Part shown: positions 18,563 through 29,072 of the stretch, in pieces
How the letters are laid out: each line of letters opens with the position of its first letter
How positions within the stretch are numbered: position 1 is the first letter of the stretch
Source of the DNA: Catellatospora sp. TT07R-123
GTDB lineage: Bacteria; Actinomycetota; Actinomycetes; Mycobacteriales; Micromonosporaceae
DNA: 64,000 nt
Direction: 5' to 3'
Assembly (NCBI RefSeq): GCF_018327705.1
Contig: NZ_BNEM01000002.1
Location: 1,860,001-1,924,000, forward strand
The notes under the pieces: model-generated
Told to the model about the DNA's origin: nothing
Databases searched by the model: none
What the model saw: the letters and a program-made list of their open reading frames with translations, nothing else
Made by a program: the position numbers and the translations under genes

Positions 18563-19969
18563 ATGCCCACGCAGACCGAGGAACCCGCCGCCGCCACGCG
18601 GCAGACGCTGCAGTTCCCCCAGAACTTCTGGTGGGGCGCGGCGACGGCGGCGTACCAGATCGAAGGCGCCGTGGCGGAGGACGGCCGCACCGCGTCGATC
18701 TGGGACACCTTCTGCGCCACGCCCGGCCGCGTCGCCGACGGGCACACCGGCGCCGTCGCCGCCGACCACTACCACCGCTACCGCGACGATGTGGCGCTGA
18801 TGCGCGAGATCGGACTGTCGGCGTACCGGTTCAGCATCTCCTGGCCGCGGATCAAGCCTGGCGGCGGACCGGCCGTCAACGCGGCCGGCGTCGCGTTCTA
18901 CGACCGGCTCGTCGACGAGCTGCTCGACGCGGGCATCCGCCCCACCGCCACCCTCTACCACTGGGACCTGCCCCAGGAGCTGGAGGACCGCGGCGGCTGG
19001 CTCGACCGCGACACCGCCTACCGCTTCGCCGAGTACGCCGCGGTCATGGCCGAGAAGCTCGGCGACCGGGTCAAGCTGTGGTGCACCCTCAACGAGCCCT
19101 GGTGCTCGGCGTTCCTCGGGTACGGCTCCGGGCACCACGCTCCGGCCCGTACCAGCGCTGATGGTGGCCTGAAAGCCACCCACCACCTGCTGCTCGCCCA
19201 CGGCCTGGCCACCCGCGCCCTGCGCGCCGCGGTGCCCGGCGCCCAGGTCTCCATCGCGCTCAACCAGGGCGCGGTCCGGCCGCTGACCGGCGCCGACGGC
19301 GACCTCGCCGCCGCGCGCCGCATCGACGGCCTGCTCAACCGGATCTTCCTGGACCCGATCACCACCGGGCAGTACCCGGCCGACGTCGTCGCCGACACCG
19401 CAGCGGTCAGCGACTGGTCGTTCGTGCACGACGGCGACCTGGCGACCATCGCCGCCCCGATCGACGCCCTCGGCGTCAACTACTACGCCCCCGACCTGGT
19501 CAGCGCGGGCGTTCAGCCGCCGGACGAGAACTCGCCCTACCCGGCGACCACCGACATCGCGTTCCACCAGACCCCGGGGCCGCGCACCGAGATGGGCTGG
19601 ACGGTCGACCCGACCGGCCTGCGCGACGTGCTGCTGCGCCTGCACCGCGACCACCCCGGCCTGCCGCTGTACGTCACCGAGAACGGCGCAGCCTACGTCG
19701 ACGAGGTCGACGCCGACGGCCGGGTCCGCGACAGCGACCGCACCGAGTACCTGCGGCTGCACCTGTCCGCCGCGCACGAGGCGCTGGCGGCCGGAGTCGA
19801 TCTGCGCGGCTACTTCGTCTGGTCGCTGCTGGACAACTTCGAATGGGCTTTCGGCTACGGCAAACGCTTCGGCATCGTCCGGGTCGACTACGACACGCAG
19901 CAGCGCATCCTCAAGGACAGCGCGCTGTGGTACCGCGAGGTCATTAGGGCTGGTGGCATCGCGGGCTGA
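18563..19969 (+). CDS. bglC: GH1 beta-glucosidase, BglC-like
   Basis: 468 residues, no signal peptide, so cytoplasmic. GH1 hallmarks: [15 protein letters not shown] at the start, acid/base E178 in TLNEP, nucleophile E373 in YVTENG, and the C-terminal [19 protein letters not shown]. It should hydrolyse imported cello- or other beta-gluco-oligosaccharides to glucose. GAGAGG lies 8 nt upstream of ATG 18563. With the importer and LacI regulator it completes the uptake route, matching bglC in the Streptomyces ceb system. Confidence 0.93.
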   Translation: MPTQTEEPAAATRQTLQFPQNFWWGAATAAYQIEGAVAEDGRTASIWDTFCATPGRVADGHTGAVAADHYHRYRDDVALMREIGLSAYRFSISWPRIKPGGGPAVNAAGVAFYDRLVDELLDAGIRPTATLYHWDLPQELEDRGGWLDRDTAYRFAEYAAVMAEKLGDRVKLWCTLNEPWCSAFLGYGSGHHAPARTSADGGLKATHHLLLAHGLATRALRAAVPGAQVSIALNQGAVRPLTGADGDLAAARRIDGLLNRIFLDPITTGQYPADVVADTAAVSDWSFVHDGDLATIAAPIDALGVNYYAPDLVSAGVQPPDENSPYPATTDIAFHQTPGPRTEMGWTVDPTGLRDVLLRLHRDHPGLPLYVTENGAAYVDEVDADGRVRDSDRTEYLRLHLSAAHEALAAGVDLRGYFVWSLLDNFEWAFGYGKRFGIVRVDYDTQQRILKDSALWYREVIRAGGIAG

Positions 19970-20042
19970 CTCCCCACCACCGCGGGGAGTCCCACGGGGC
20001 GGGTCGGGCGTCACCTCTCATGGCGCCGGGCCCGCCCCGATC

Positions 20043-20048
20043 TACGCT
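20043..20048 (+). promoter_or_regulatory. -10 element of a leaderless promoter
   Basis: TACGCT ends 6 nt before GTG 20055, and no ribosome site is present. Confidence 0.5.
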
Positions 20049-20054
20049 GCTCAG

Positions 20055-21296
20055 GTGACTGTCACCAACTGGGCCCGCAACGTCGTCTTCCAGGCCGGAC
20101 AGGTGCGCCGGCCGTCGTCCGTGGACGAGCTGCGGGCGCTGGTCGCCGGATCCGACCGGGTCCGGGCACTGGGCACCGGGCACTCGTTCAACGAGCTCGC
20201 CGACACGACCGGCGAGCTGGTCAGCGTCGCCGGGCTGCCGCCCGTCGCCGAGATCGACCGAGAAGCCGCCACGGTACGGGTCTCGGCCGGCACCCGCTAC
20301 GGCGAGCTGGCCACGATCCTGCACGCGGCCGGGTTCGGCCTGCGCAACCTCGGCTCGCTGCCGCACATCTCCGTCGGCGGGGCCTGCGCGACCGGCACCC
20401 ACGGCTCCGGCCGCCGCAACGGCAACCTGGCCACCGCGGTCTCCGGCCTGGAGCTGGTCACCGGCACCGGCGACCAGCTGGCCCTGGACCCCGCCGACGA
20501 CCGGTTCGCCGGGGCGGTGGTGCACCTGGGCGCGCTCGGAGTGGTCACCCACCTGACCCTGGACCTGGTGCCGACGTTCGAGGTGCGCCAGTTCGTGTAC
20601 GACGGCCTGCCCGCCGCCGCCGTCGCGGACTGCTTCGACGAGGTGCTGGACGCGGCGTACAGCGTGAGCCTGTTCACCTCGTGGTCGGGGCGCGGGATCG
20701 ACCAGGTGTGGGTCAAGAGCGCCGGGGACGGGTTCGCCGCCCCGGGCCGCTGGCACGGCGCGGTTGCGGCCGACGGCGCGCGCCATCCGATCGCGAGCAT
20801 GTCTCCGGTCAACTGCACCGACCAGCAGGGGCTGGCCGGGCCGTGGCATGAGCGGCTGCCGCACTTCCGGCTCGACTTCACCCCGAGCAGCGGGGACGAG
20901 CTCCAGTCGGAGTTCTTCGTGCCGCGCGGGCGGGCGGTGGAGGCGTACGCGGCTCTGTCGTCGATCGCGCCGTTGATCGCGCCGGTGCTGCAGATCAGCG
21001 AGATCCGTACGGTGGCCGCCGACGAGCTGTGGCTGAGTCCGGCGTATGGCCGGGACAGTGTCGCCTTCCACTTCACCTGGATCGCGGACGCGGCCGCTGT
21101 CGCCCCGGTCCTGGCCGCGGTCGAGGCGGCCCTCTCCCCCTTCTCCCCCCGCCCCCACTGGGGCAAGGTCTTCACCCTCGACCCGGCCCAGGTTCGCGCG
21201 TCCTACCCGCGCCTACCCGACTTCCTGGCCCTGCGCACCGCCCTCGACCCCCACGGCCGCTTCCGCAACTCCTTCACCGACCGCTACCTTCTCTGA
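20055..21296 (+). CDS. FAD-dependent alditol oxidase-like enzyme
   Basis: 413 residues from GTG 20055. N-terminal FAD-binding type 4 fold: GTGHSFN at 40-46, where H43 aligns with the histidine that covalently holds FAD in Streptomyces AldO (H46), and SLPHISVGGACATGTHGSG, nearly identical to the AldO signature. The C-terminal half is the ALO-type substrate domain, and the length matches AldO (about 418). It should oxidise sugar alcohols (xylitol, sorbitol or similar) with O2, giving H2O2, in the cytoplasm. The upstream in-frame extension lacks a ribosome site; a -10 element 6 nt before GTG suggests a leaderless message. It follows the GH1 gene by 85 bp, with no CebR-type operator of its own. 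Confidence 0.85.
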   Translation: MTVTNWARNVVFQAGQVRRPSSVDELRALVAGSDRVRALGTGHSFNELADTTGELVSVAGLPPVAEIDREAATVRVSAGTRYGELATILHAAGFGLRNLGSLPHISVGGACATGTHGSGRRNGNLATAVSGLELVTGTGDQLALDPADDRFAGAVVHLGALGVVTHLTLDLVPTFEVRQFVYDGLPAAAVADCFDEVLDAAYSVSLFTSWSGRGIDQVWVKSAGDGFAAPGRWHGAVAADGARHPIASMSPVNCTDQQGLAGPWHERLPHFRLDFTPSSGDELQSEFFVPRGRAVEAYAALSSIAPLIAPVLQISEIRTVAADELWLSPAYGRDSVAFHFTWIADAAAVAPVLAAVEAALSPFSPRPHWGKVFTLDPAQVRASYPRLPDFLALRTALDPHGRFRNSFTDRYLL

Positions 21297-21370
21297 CCGC
21301 AGCGACCCGCCGGGCTGCCCGGCTGCCCCGCTGCCCCGCTGCCCGGCCGCCCGGCTGCCCACCCCGCTTT

Positions 21371-21439
21371 ACATAGACGTTGGCCTATCACATCGAGTCC
21401 GATCTCGTCTCAGTCGATGTGATAGGCCAACGTCTATGT
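21371..21439. repeat. Palindromic repeat family A, copy 1
   Basis: Perfect 26-bp inverted arms (21371-21396 and 21414-21439, core GACGTTGGCCTATC) around a 17-nt loop, between two converging genes. The second copy is at 25641-25699. A GC-rich stretch of CTGCCCCG-like units (about 21310-21362) lies just before it. Confidence 0.85.
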
Positions 21440-21501
21440 CGGACCCGGGGGTGTGCCGGTGGGCGCCGCGTTGCCGGGACCGGAGCGCCCCGAGATCCGC
21501 C

Positions 21502-21561
21502 GAGTTGCCGGCGAGTCGGGCGGATCACGTCCCCACTTTCGCCCGACTGCCCGGCAACTTG
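21502..21561. repeat. Palindromic repeat family B, copy 1 (degenerate)
   Basis: Imperfect arms around GTTGCCGGCGAGTCGGGCG and CGCCCGACTGCCCGGCAAC, in the same intergenic gap as family A copy 1. Better copies lie at 44480-44540 and 48611-48659. Confidence 0.7.
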
Positions 21562-21583
21562 GCCGGTGTTGGGGCGTACGGGC

Positions 21584-22429
21584 TCACACGGGGGTGGTGG
21601 AGGGGCGGGGTAGGTGGGTCAGGAGGGTGGGGAGGACGGTGCCGAGGGGGGCGTCGAGGCGGAGCGTGGCGGTGTCGTCGGAGCGGGTGGCGCCGCGGTT
21701 GACGATGGCGACCGGGATGCCGTGCTTGGCCGCGCGGATGACGAAGCGGCGGCCGGACATGACCGTCAGCGAGCTGCCCAGCACCAGCAGCAGCCGGGAG
21801 CGCTCGACCAGGTCGAAGCAGTGCTGCACGCGCACGGCCGGGACCGTCTCGCCGAAGAACACGACGTCGGGCTTGAGCATGCCGCCGCAGCCCTCGCAGT
21901 CGACCGTGGCGAAGCCCGCGACCTCATCGTCGGTGAGCTCGACGTCGCCGTCGGGGTGGATCGCGGTGATCTGCGCGGTGTAGCCGGGGTTGGCCGTGTC
22001 GAGGCGGCGGTGCAGCCGCTGGCGGGTGCTCAGCTCGCCGCAGCCCAGGCAGACGACCCGGTCGAGGCTGCCGTGCAGTTCGACCACCTCGTCGGCACCG
22101 GCGGCCCGGTGCAGGCCGTCGACGTTCTGGGTGACGATGCCGGCGAGCAGTCCCCGTTCCTGGAGCGCGGCGACGGCGCGGTGGCCGTCGTTCGGGCTGG
22201 CGCGGGCGATGCTGCGCCAGCCCAGATGGCTGCGCGCCCAGTAGCGGCGGCGGGCGAAGGCCTCGCGGGTGAACGTCTGGTACGTCATCGGGGCGCCGCG
22301 GCGCTGCACGCCGTCGGGGCCCCGGTAGTCGGGGATACCTGATTCGGTGGACAGCCCCGCGCCGCTGAGCACCGTCACGTCGCCGCCGCCGACGAGGTCG
22401 GCCAGCCGATCTATCGCCACTTCCCGCAC
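21584..22429 (-). CDS. NAD-dependent protein deacylase, Sir2 family
   Basis: 281 residues from GTG 22429. Sirtuin motifs in order: SGAGLSTESGIPDYRG (NAD site, about 22-37), TQNVDGLH (near 100) and VVELHGS with the catalytic His (near 117). Zinc cysteines are in VCLGCG and DCEGCG, followed by GSSLTVMSG. It should remove acyl groups from lysines using NAD in the cytoplasm. The spacing between the two Cys pairs is long (about 45 residues), as in several actinobacterial sirtuins. The gene stands alone, converging on the oxidase gene. Confidence 0.9.
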   Translation of the reverse strand: MREVAIDRLADLVGGGDVTVLSGAGLSTESGIPDYRGPDGVQRRGAPMTYQTFTREAFARRRYWARSHLGWRSIARASPNDGHRAVAALQERGLLAGIVTQNVDGLHRAAGADEVVELHGSLDRVVCLGCGELSTRQRLHRRLDTANPGYTAQITAIHPDGDVELTDDEVAGFATVDCEGCGGMLKPDVVFFGETVPAVRVQHCFDLVERSRLLLVLGSSLTVMSGRRFVIRAAKHGIPVAIVNRGATRSDDTATLRLDAPLGTVLPTLLTHLPRPSTTPV

Positions 22430-22508
22430 CTCACCATGTTGCCACCGGGAGCGCCGGGCGCCGTCTCGGGCACCGCTCCGGCGGGCGTAGAACGTTAACG
22501 ATCATTGA

Positions 22509-22536
22509 TAGGAGTCTTTACTATTAGGTTTCTTTA
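22509..22536 (+). promoter_or_regulatory. Direct repeats upstream of the chitinase gene
   Basis: TAGGAGTCTTTA (22509-22520) and TAGGTTTCTTTA (22525-22536) share 10 of 12 bases with a 16-bp period, in an unusually AT-rich stretch 55-82 bp before the start. Likely promoter or regulator site; it does not resemble the DasR box. Confidence 0.5.
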
Positions 22537-22590
22537 ATTTACGTTGACGAGTACATGAAAGCCTGCGAACTCCAAGGTAGGTGGAACCTC

Positions 22591-24351
<1,761 letters not shown>

Positions 24352-24372
24352 TCCACCCGGCTGTTGCCGCGC

Positions 24373-24406
24373 AACGGCGGGCGTCCACTCCAGGACGCCC
24401 GCCGTT
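24373..24406 (+). terminator. Stem-loop terminator of the chitinase gene
   Basis: A perfect 14-bp stem AACGGCGGGCGTCC / GGACGCCCGCCGTT with a 6-nt loop, 22 bp after the stop, followed by a short T-rich tract. Confidence 0.75.
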
Positions 24407-24496
24407 CCGCTTTCTGAGCCACCGCCCGCTCACGGTCGGCGACGGTCGGCTGGCTACGATTCCGGCAACCGCCCCCGGCCGTAGGAGCACCCCCGC

Positions 24497-24907
24497 ATGT
24501 CCACCGAGGAATCGTCGGGCCTGAGCAAGACCGCGACCATCGTCACCATCGCGGGCACCCTGCTCGGCACGCTGCTGGCGTACCTGTCGCTGGCCGCCGC
24601 GGTGAAGTGGCCGCCGTTCACGCCCAAGCCGGCCGTCACGGTGTTCCAGGGCGGCGACCCGCACGACAACCGCTGTCCCGGCAGCGCCTGCCACAAGATC
24701 GGCGTATCGCTGTCCGATTTCGACGCTGACACGACCGTACGCTGCACCCTCGACAGCACCGAGGGGCCGGACGTGTTCGGGACGGTGACGGTGCGCGTCG
24801 ACGGCGACGGCCAGGGCCAGGTCGAGAGCACCAACTTCTACGGCACGCCGGGCGGCTGGGTCAGCGCCACCTGCGACGGGCACACCGGGCGGCTCGACGG
24901 CTGGTGA
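24497..24907 (+). CDS. Small membrane-anchored hypothetical protein
   Basis: 136 residues. One N-terminal membrane helix (about 12-36) is followed by an outside domain of about 95 residues, mostly beta strand, with four cysteines (RCPGSAC, VRCTL, ATCDG) that could form two disulphides. AGGAG lies 9 nt before ATG 24497. Family not recognised. No link to its neighbours is evident. Confidence 0.72.
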   Translation: MSTEESSGLSKTATIVTIAGTLLGTLLAYLSLAAAVKWPPFTPKPAVTVFQGGDPHDNRCPGSACHKIGVSLSDFDADTTVRCTLDSTEGPDVFGTVTVRVDGDGQGQVESTNFYGTPGGWVSATCDGHTGRLDGW

Positions 24908-25013
24908 CCCGCACCGGCGCGGGGCTGCCTGCGCCGCGTCGCGGGACGCCGGTTGGGCCGTCCGGGCGGCGAATCCGGGGCCGGCGGGTCGGGGACCGTG
25001 CGACCATGCCCCG

Positions 25014-25589
25014 GTGGAGATCTACCTGCGTACCGAGCGGCTGGAACTGCGGCCGTTCACCGGGTCGGCAGCCGACGTCGACGACCTGTACGGCCTGGAC
25101 CTCGACCCGGCGGTGATGGAGTTCCTCACCGGCGGCCGGGCCACGGCGCGCGAGGAGATCCGTGACCGGCGGCTGCCGGAGCTGCTGGCGGCGTACCGGC
25201 GGTTCCCCGGGTTCGGGTGGTGGGCCGCGGTGGAGCGGGCGAGTGAAGCGTTCCTGGGGTGGTTCGCGCTGACGCGTACCGAGCAGACGCCGGCCGGGGA
25301 GGCGGAGCTGGGGTACCGGCTGCGGCGGGAGGCCTGGGGGCGGGGGTACGCAACGGAGGGGTCGCTGGCGCTGATCGGCAAGGGGTTCGGCGAGCTGGGG
25401 CTGGAGCGGGTCACCGCGAACACGATGACGGTGAACATCAGGTCGCGGCGGGTGATGGAGAAGTGCGGGCTGCGGTATGTGCGGACGTACTTCCTGGAGT
25501 GGCCGGACCAGATCGCGGGCGGGGAGCAGGGGGACGTGGAGTACGAGCTGCTGCGCTCCGACTGGGAGCGAGCCCGGACTCCCGCCTGA
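25014..25589 (+). CDS. GNAT-family N-acetyltransferase, RimJ/RimL type
   Basis: 191 residues from GTG 25014. It opens with LRTERLELRPF, typical of RimJ/RimL-like acetyltransferases. The acetyl-CoA motif is RREAWGRGYATEGSLALI, followed by RVTANTMTVNIRSRRVMEKCGL. It should transfer an acetyl group from acetyl-CoA to a protein N-terminus or small amine; the substrate is unknown. It stands alone and converges on the hydrolase gene. Confidence 0.85.
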   Translation: MEIYLRTERLELRPFTGSAADVDDLYGLDLDPAVMEFLTGGRATAREEIRDRRLPELLAAYRRFPGFGWWAAVERASEAFLGWFALTRTEQTPAGEAELGYRLRREAWGRGYATEGSLALIGKGFGELGLERVTANTMTVNIRSRRVMEKCGLRYVRTYFLEWPDQIAGGEQGDVEYELLRSDWERARTPA

Positions 25590-25640
25590 CCGCACCACGC
25601 CCTCACTCTGGCGCGCTCCGTCCCGCCCCCTTTTTTGATC

Positions 25641-25699
25641 GACGTTGGCCTATCCCATCGAGTTCGATCTACTCGTATTCGCTGAGATAGGCCAACGTC
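25641..25699. repeat. Palindromic repeat family A, copy 2
   Basis: Perfect 14-bp arms GACGTTGGCCTATC (25641-25654) / GATAGGCCAACGTC (25686-25699). Part of the spacer (CATCGAGTTCGATCT) is also shared with copy 1. It is flanked by a T-run on the left and an A-run on the right, again between converging genes. Confidence 0.85.
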
Positions 25700-25709
25700 T
25701 ATGAAAAAC

Positions 25710-25775
25710 GGGACGGGGCGACGGCGGGGCGGGACGACGGCGGGACGGGGCGGGACGGGGCGACGGCGGGGCGGG
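25710..25775. repeat. GC-rich direct repeat
   Basis: An identical 24-bp unit starting GGGACGGGGCGACGGCGGGG occurs at 25710-25733 and 25752-25775, with similar sequence between. Low-complexity DNA right after family A copy 2. Confidence 0.7.
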
Positions 25776-25808
25776 GCTGACGGGGTGGGTGCAGTGCTGA
25801 TCAGGCGG

Positions 25809-26582
25809 TCAGCGGGTCGCCGTTGCGGGGTCGGTCAGGAAGGACAGGAGCAGGGCGTCCAGGTCGCCGCCGAGCAGGGCCACGCCGTGGTCCGCCCCGG
25901 GGCGCATGACGAGCTTCTTGTGCTGGGACACCGACAAGCCGTACAGCTCCTTGGCCTGGTCGGTGAACCCGCCCTCCAGCTCCCCCGCCGCGAAGATCGT
26001 CGGCACGGCCAGCGACTTCACCGCGGTACGGGCGTCGGCGTCGTACACCGTGGGAGCCGACAGGCTGACCACCCCATCCACGGGCGGGACCGTGCCCGCC
26101 GACGCGGCCAGGGCGATGGTGCCGCCCCGCGACGCCCCGAACACGAACACCCGCTTGACCCCCTCGGCGCGCAGGTGCGCGATCCCGGCCTGGGCCACCT
26201 CGACCGCGTCGCGCGAGCTGATGTCCAGCGACAGGGCCCGGTATCCCTGCTGCCGCAGCGTGAGCGCGAACGGGTACCACTGGCAGGCGCTGCTCTCGGC
26301 CTGGTGCAGCAGCACCACCCCGGTGTCGCCGGTGCCGACCTCGATCGCGGCGGTCATGTTCTGCTTGACGTCGGTGATCACGACGAGCGGGCTGCGGTCG
26401 GCCAGGCAGGCGACGTTGGCCTCGTCCAGCACCCGCTGGCGGGCGGCGGCGGTCGGGTCGAGCGGGGACGGCGAGGCCGTGCCGGTCGCGCCGCCGCTGC
26501 CGCAGCCCGCGGTGAGCGCGACGGCGATCAGGGCGGTGGCGGCGAGCGTACGGCGCAGCAGGGCGGTGGTGATTGTCCTCAT
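25809..26582 (-). CDS. Alpha/beta-hydrolase lipoprotein
   Basis: 257 residues. A lipoprotein signal (ALTAGCGSGG) is followed by an alpha/beta-hydrolase fold resembling dienelactone hydrolase-like proteins. The nucleophile elbow is FGASRGG (Ser near 150), the acidic residue is probably in FAAGELEGG, and the histidine in PGADHGVALL. It should be an outward-facing esterase or related hydrolase; the substrate is unknown. It lies 58 bp downstream of the GlxA-type regulator on the same strand. No clear ribosome site before ATG 26582. Confidence 0.8.
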   Translation of the reverse strand: MRTITTALLRRTLAATALIAVALTAGCGSGGATGTASPSPLDPTAAARQRVLDEANVACLADRSPLVVITDVKQNMTAAIEVGTGDTGVVLLHQAESSACQWYPFALTLRQQGYRALSLDISSRDAVEVAQAGIAHLRAEGVKRVFVFGASRGGTIALAASAGTVPPVDGVVSLSAPTVYDADARTAVKSLAVPTIFAAGELEGGFTDQAKELYGLSVSQHKKLVMRPGADHGVALLGGDLDALLLSFLTDPATATR

Positions 26583-26640
26583 GCGAGCCTGAACGCCCGA
26601 GATCGCGGGGCCGGTTGTCGCAACTCTAAAGGTTCTTTAC

Positions 26641-27639
26641 TTATCTTGCGGCGACGGGTGGGACGGTCGTGCCGCGCCGGAACACCTGCCGGTATGTCTG
26701 CGGCGGCACCGAGGTGAACCGGCGGAAGTGGGCGCGCATGTTGACCGCGGTGCCGAACCCGACCCGCGCCGCGATCCGCTCGACCGGCTCGTCGGTGGTC
26801 TCCAGCAGCTCCTGCGCACGCCGGATGCGCTGCTCCAGCAGCCACTGCAACGGGCTGACGCCTAGGCTGTCGCGGAAGCGCCGGGCGAACGTACGCGGGC
26901 TCAGATGCGCCTGGCGGGCCAGGTCGGCCACGCTCAGCGGCTGGTCGAGCCGCTCGCGGGCCCAGCCGAGCACCGGGGCGATGTCCGAGCGGGCCTCGCC
27001 GCGGGCCAGCGGCTGGGCGAACTGCGCCTGCCCGCCCTCGCGGTGCGGCGGCACCACCATCCGGCGGGCCACCTCGTTGGCGACGGCGGCGCCGAGGTCC
27101 TGGCGCACCAGGTGCAGGCACAGGTCGATGGCCGAGCCGGTGCCCGCCGAGGTGAGCACGTCGCCCTCGTCGACGTAGAGCACCTCGGGGTCGACGCGGA
27201 CCTGCGGGTAGCGGTGGGCGAAGTCGAGCGCGTTCATCCAGTGCGTGGTGGCGCGGCGGCCGTCGAGCAGCCCCGCCTCGGCCAGCACGTACGCCCCGCT
27301 GCAGATGGAGGCGATGCGGGCGCCCCGGGCGTGGGCGGCGCGGACCGCCTCGATCAGGGCCGGGGGCGGGCCGCACTGCACGGCACGGTTGCACGCCGGG
27401 ATCAGCACGGTGTCGGCCGCGACGAGGTCATCCAGGGTGTACTGCGTCTGCACGAGCAGGCCGGAGCGCACCCGCAGCGGGCCGGGTTCGGCGGCGCACA
27501 GGCGCAGCTCGTACCACGGGTCGGCGAGGTCGGCGCGGTCGATGCCGAACACCTCGCACGGCACGGCGAGCTCGAACACGGGCAGATCGTCGGTGATCGC
27601 GACGGCGACCGCGTGCCGCCGGGCGGTGCTGGACGCCAT
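26641..27639 (-). CDS. GlxA-type regulator: DJ-1/PfpI domain plus AraC helix-turn-helix
   Basis: 332 residues. The N-terminal DJ-1/PfpI-like domain (about 8-190) has the usual nucleophile region IASICSGAYVLAEAG. The C-terminal AraC-type DNA-binding part has two HTH motifs (LSVADLARQAHLSPRTFARRF and PVERIAARVGFGTAVNMRAHF, about 230-315). Proteins of this build are cytoplasmic transcription regulators. It diverges from an APC permease with only 70 bp between, so it may control that permease. A TAGGAT element 6 nt before ATG suggests a leaderless message. Confidence 0.88.
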   Translation of the reverse strand: MASSTARRHAVAVAITDDLPVFELAVPCEVFGIDRADLADPWYELRLCAAEPGPLRVRSGLLVQTQYTLDDLVAADTVLIPACNRAVQCGPPPALIEAVRAAHARGARIASICSGAYVLAEAGLLDGRRATTHWMNALDFAHRYPQVRVDPEVLYVDEGDVLTSAGTGSAIDLCLHLVRQDLGAAVANEVARRMVVPPHREGGQAQFAQPLARGEARSDIAPVLGWARERLDQPLSVADLARQAHLSPRTFARRFRDSLGVSPLQWLLEQRIRRAQELLETTDEPVERIAARVGFGTAVNMRAHFRRFTSVPPQTYRQVFRRGTTVPPVAAR

Positions 27640-27645
27640 GGCAGG

Positions 27646-27651
27646 ATCCTA
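27646..27651 (-). promoter_or_regulatory. -10 element of a leaderless promoter
   Basis: TAGGAT on the minus strand, 6 nt before ATG 27639 of the GlxA-type regulator. Confidence 0.5.
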
Positions 27652-27709
27652 TCGCACTGCGGCATTCCTGCCACTGGTGCGCCGAGCTGCCGTACCCGAG
27701 AGTGACGTA

Positions 27710-28999
27710 ATGACCGAAACCCTGCAGCGACCTGACACCGCCGCTGCCGACCGCTCCCCCGCCGCGCACGGCCGCCTCACCCTCCCCCAGGGCGCCGCCC
27801 TCTACGTCGGTGCCGTCCTGGGCACCGGCGTCATCGCCCTGCCCGCCCTGGCCGTGCAGGCCGCCGGACCGGCGTCGCTGCTGGCCTGGCTCGGCCTGGT
27901 GCTGCTGTCCGCCCCGCTCGCGCTGACCTTCGCCGCGCTGGGCGCCCGCTTCCCCGACGCGGGCGGGGTCTCCACGTACGCCCGCAACGCGTTCGGGCCC
28001 CGCTGGGCCGCGGCCGTGGGCTGGTGCTTCTACTTCGCGGTCCCGGCCGGGGCACCGGCCGCGGCGGTCTTCGCGGGCGCGTACGTCGAGGCGGCCGTCG
28101 GCGGCGGGCAGCGCACCGTGCTGCTCACCGCCGCCGCGCTGATGCTGGCCGTCACGGTCACCAACCTGTTCGGCGTCACCGTCTCCGGCCGGGTGCAGCT
28201 CGTGCTCGCGGTGCTGCTGGTGACGCTGCTGGTGGCGGCCGTGGTCACCGCGGCACCGCACGGCGACCCGGCCAACCTGCACCCGTTCGCCCCGCACGGC
28301 TGGCTGGCCGTCGCCCCGGCCGCCGCACTGCTGGTGTGGAGCTTCGCGGGCTGGGAGGCGATCACGCACCTGGCCGCCGACTTCCGCCGCCCGCAGCGCG
28401 ACCTGCCCCGCGCCGCCGGGATCGCCGTGGTGGTGGTCGGGGTGCTGTACCTGGCCGTGGCAGGGGTCGGCATCCTGGTGCTCGGCCCGCAGGCGGGCAC
28501 GGGCGCGCCGCTGGCGCGGCTGCTGGAGATCGGCCTCGGCGGCCCGGCCGGGGCGCTGGCGGCCGCGGCCGCGCTGCTGCTCACCTTCGGCACCATGAAC
28601 GCGTACTACGCCAGCGCCGCCAAACTCGGCGCGGCGCTGGGACGCGACGGGGCCCTGCCGGGGTGGCTGGCCCGGGGCGCGCGCGCCGGGGACGTGCCGC
28701 GGCGCAGCCTGGCCGTCACCGCGAGCCTGTCCGCGCTGGCGATGGTGGCCGTCGCGGTGACCGGCACCGGGGCCAAGCCGCTGGTGCTGCTGGCCACGGG
28801 GGCCTTCGTCGCCGTGTACGCCCTGGGCACCGCCTCGGCGCTGAAGCTGCTGCCGCGCGGCACCGCCGCGCACCGCAGCGCGATGGTGGCGCTGGTCGCG
28901 GTGACCGCCCTGGCGCTGACCACCGGCTGGTACCTGCTGTGGCCGCTGGCCATGGGCGCGGGCGCGCTGCTCTACCAGCGTCGCGGCACCCGCGCCTGA
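27710..28999 (+). CDS. APC-family amino acid permease
   Basis: 429 residues from ATG 27710. About 12 membrane helices. The first carries GAVLGTGVIALPAL, the unwound substrate-binding helix typical of the amino acid-polyamine-organocation superfamily. SFAGWEAITHLAADFRRPQRDLPRA is the conserved cytoplasmic loop after helix 6. It should be a proton-linked importer or exchanger of an amino acid or amine. The longer upstream frame lies inside the divergent regulator gene and is not credible. Its promoter must sit in the 70-bp gap. Confidence 0.87.
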   Translation: MTETLQRPDTAAADRSPAAHGRLTLPQGAALYVGAVLGTGVIALPALAVQAAGPASLLAWLGLVLLSAPLALTFAALGARFPDAGGVSTYARNAFGPRWAAAVGWCFYFAVPAGAPAAAVFAGAYVEAAVGGGQRTVLLTAAALMLAVTVTNLFGVTVSGRVQLVLAVLLVTLLVAAVVTAAPHGDPANLHPFAPHGWLAVAPAAALLVWSFAGWEAITHLAADFRRPQRDLPRAAGIAVVVVGVLYLAVAGVGILVLGPQAGTGAPLARLLEIGLGGPAGALAAAAALLLTFGTMNAYYASAAKLGAALGRDGALPGWLARGARAGDVPRRSLAVTASLSALAMVAVAVTGTGAKPLVLLATGAFVAVYALGTASALKLLPRGTAAHRSAMVALVAVTALALTTGWYLLWPLAMGAGALLYQRRGTRA

Positions 29000-29006
29000 C
29001 ACGTCC

Positions 29007-29050
29007 GGCCCGCGCGCTCCCCATGGCAGAAGGAGGGGAGCGCGCGGGCC
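29007..29050. terminator. Bidirectional terminator
   Basis: A perfect 16-bp stem GGCCCGCGCGCTCCCC / GGGGAGCGCGCGGGCC with a 12-nt loop, between the converging permease and lipoprotein genes. Confidence 0.8.
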
Positions 29051-29072
29051 AGCGTGCGTCAGCGGCCGGGGG

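Noticed and set aside
21310-21362. Tandem CTGCCCCG-like units as a possible array
   Set aside because: Units are short and irregular with no spacer pattern; simple GC-rich low-complexity DNA.
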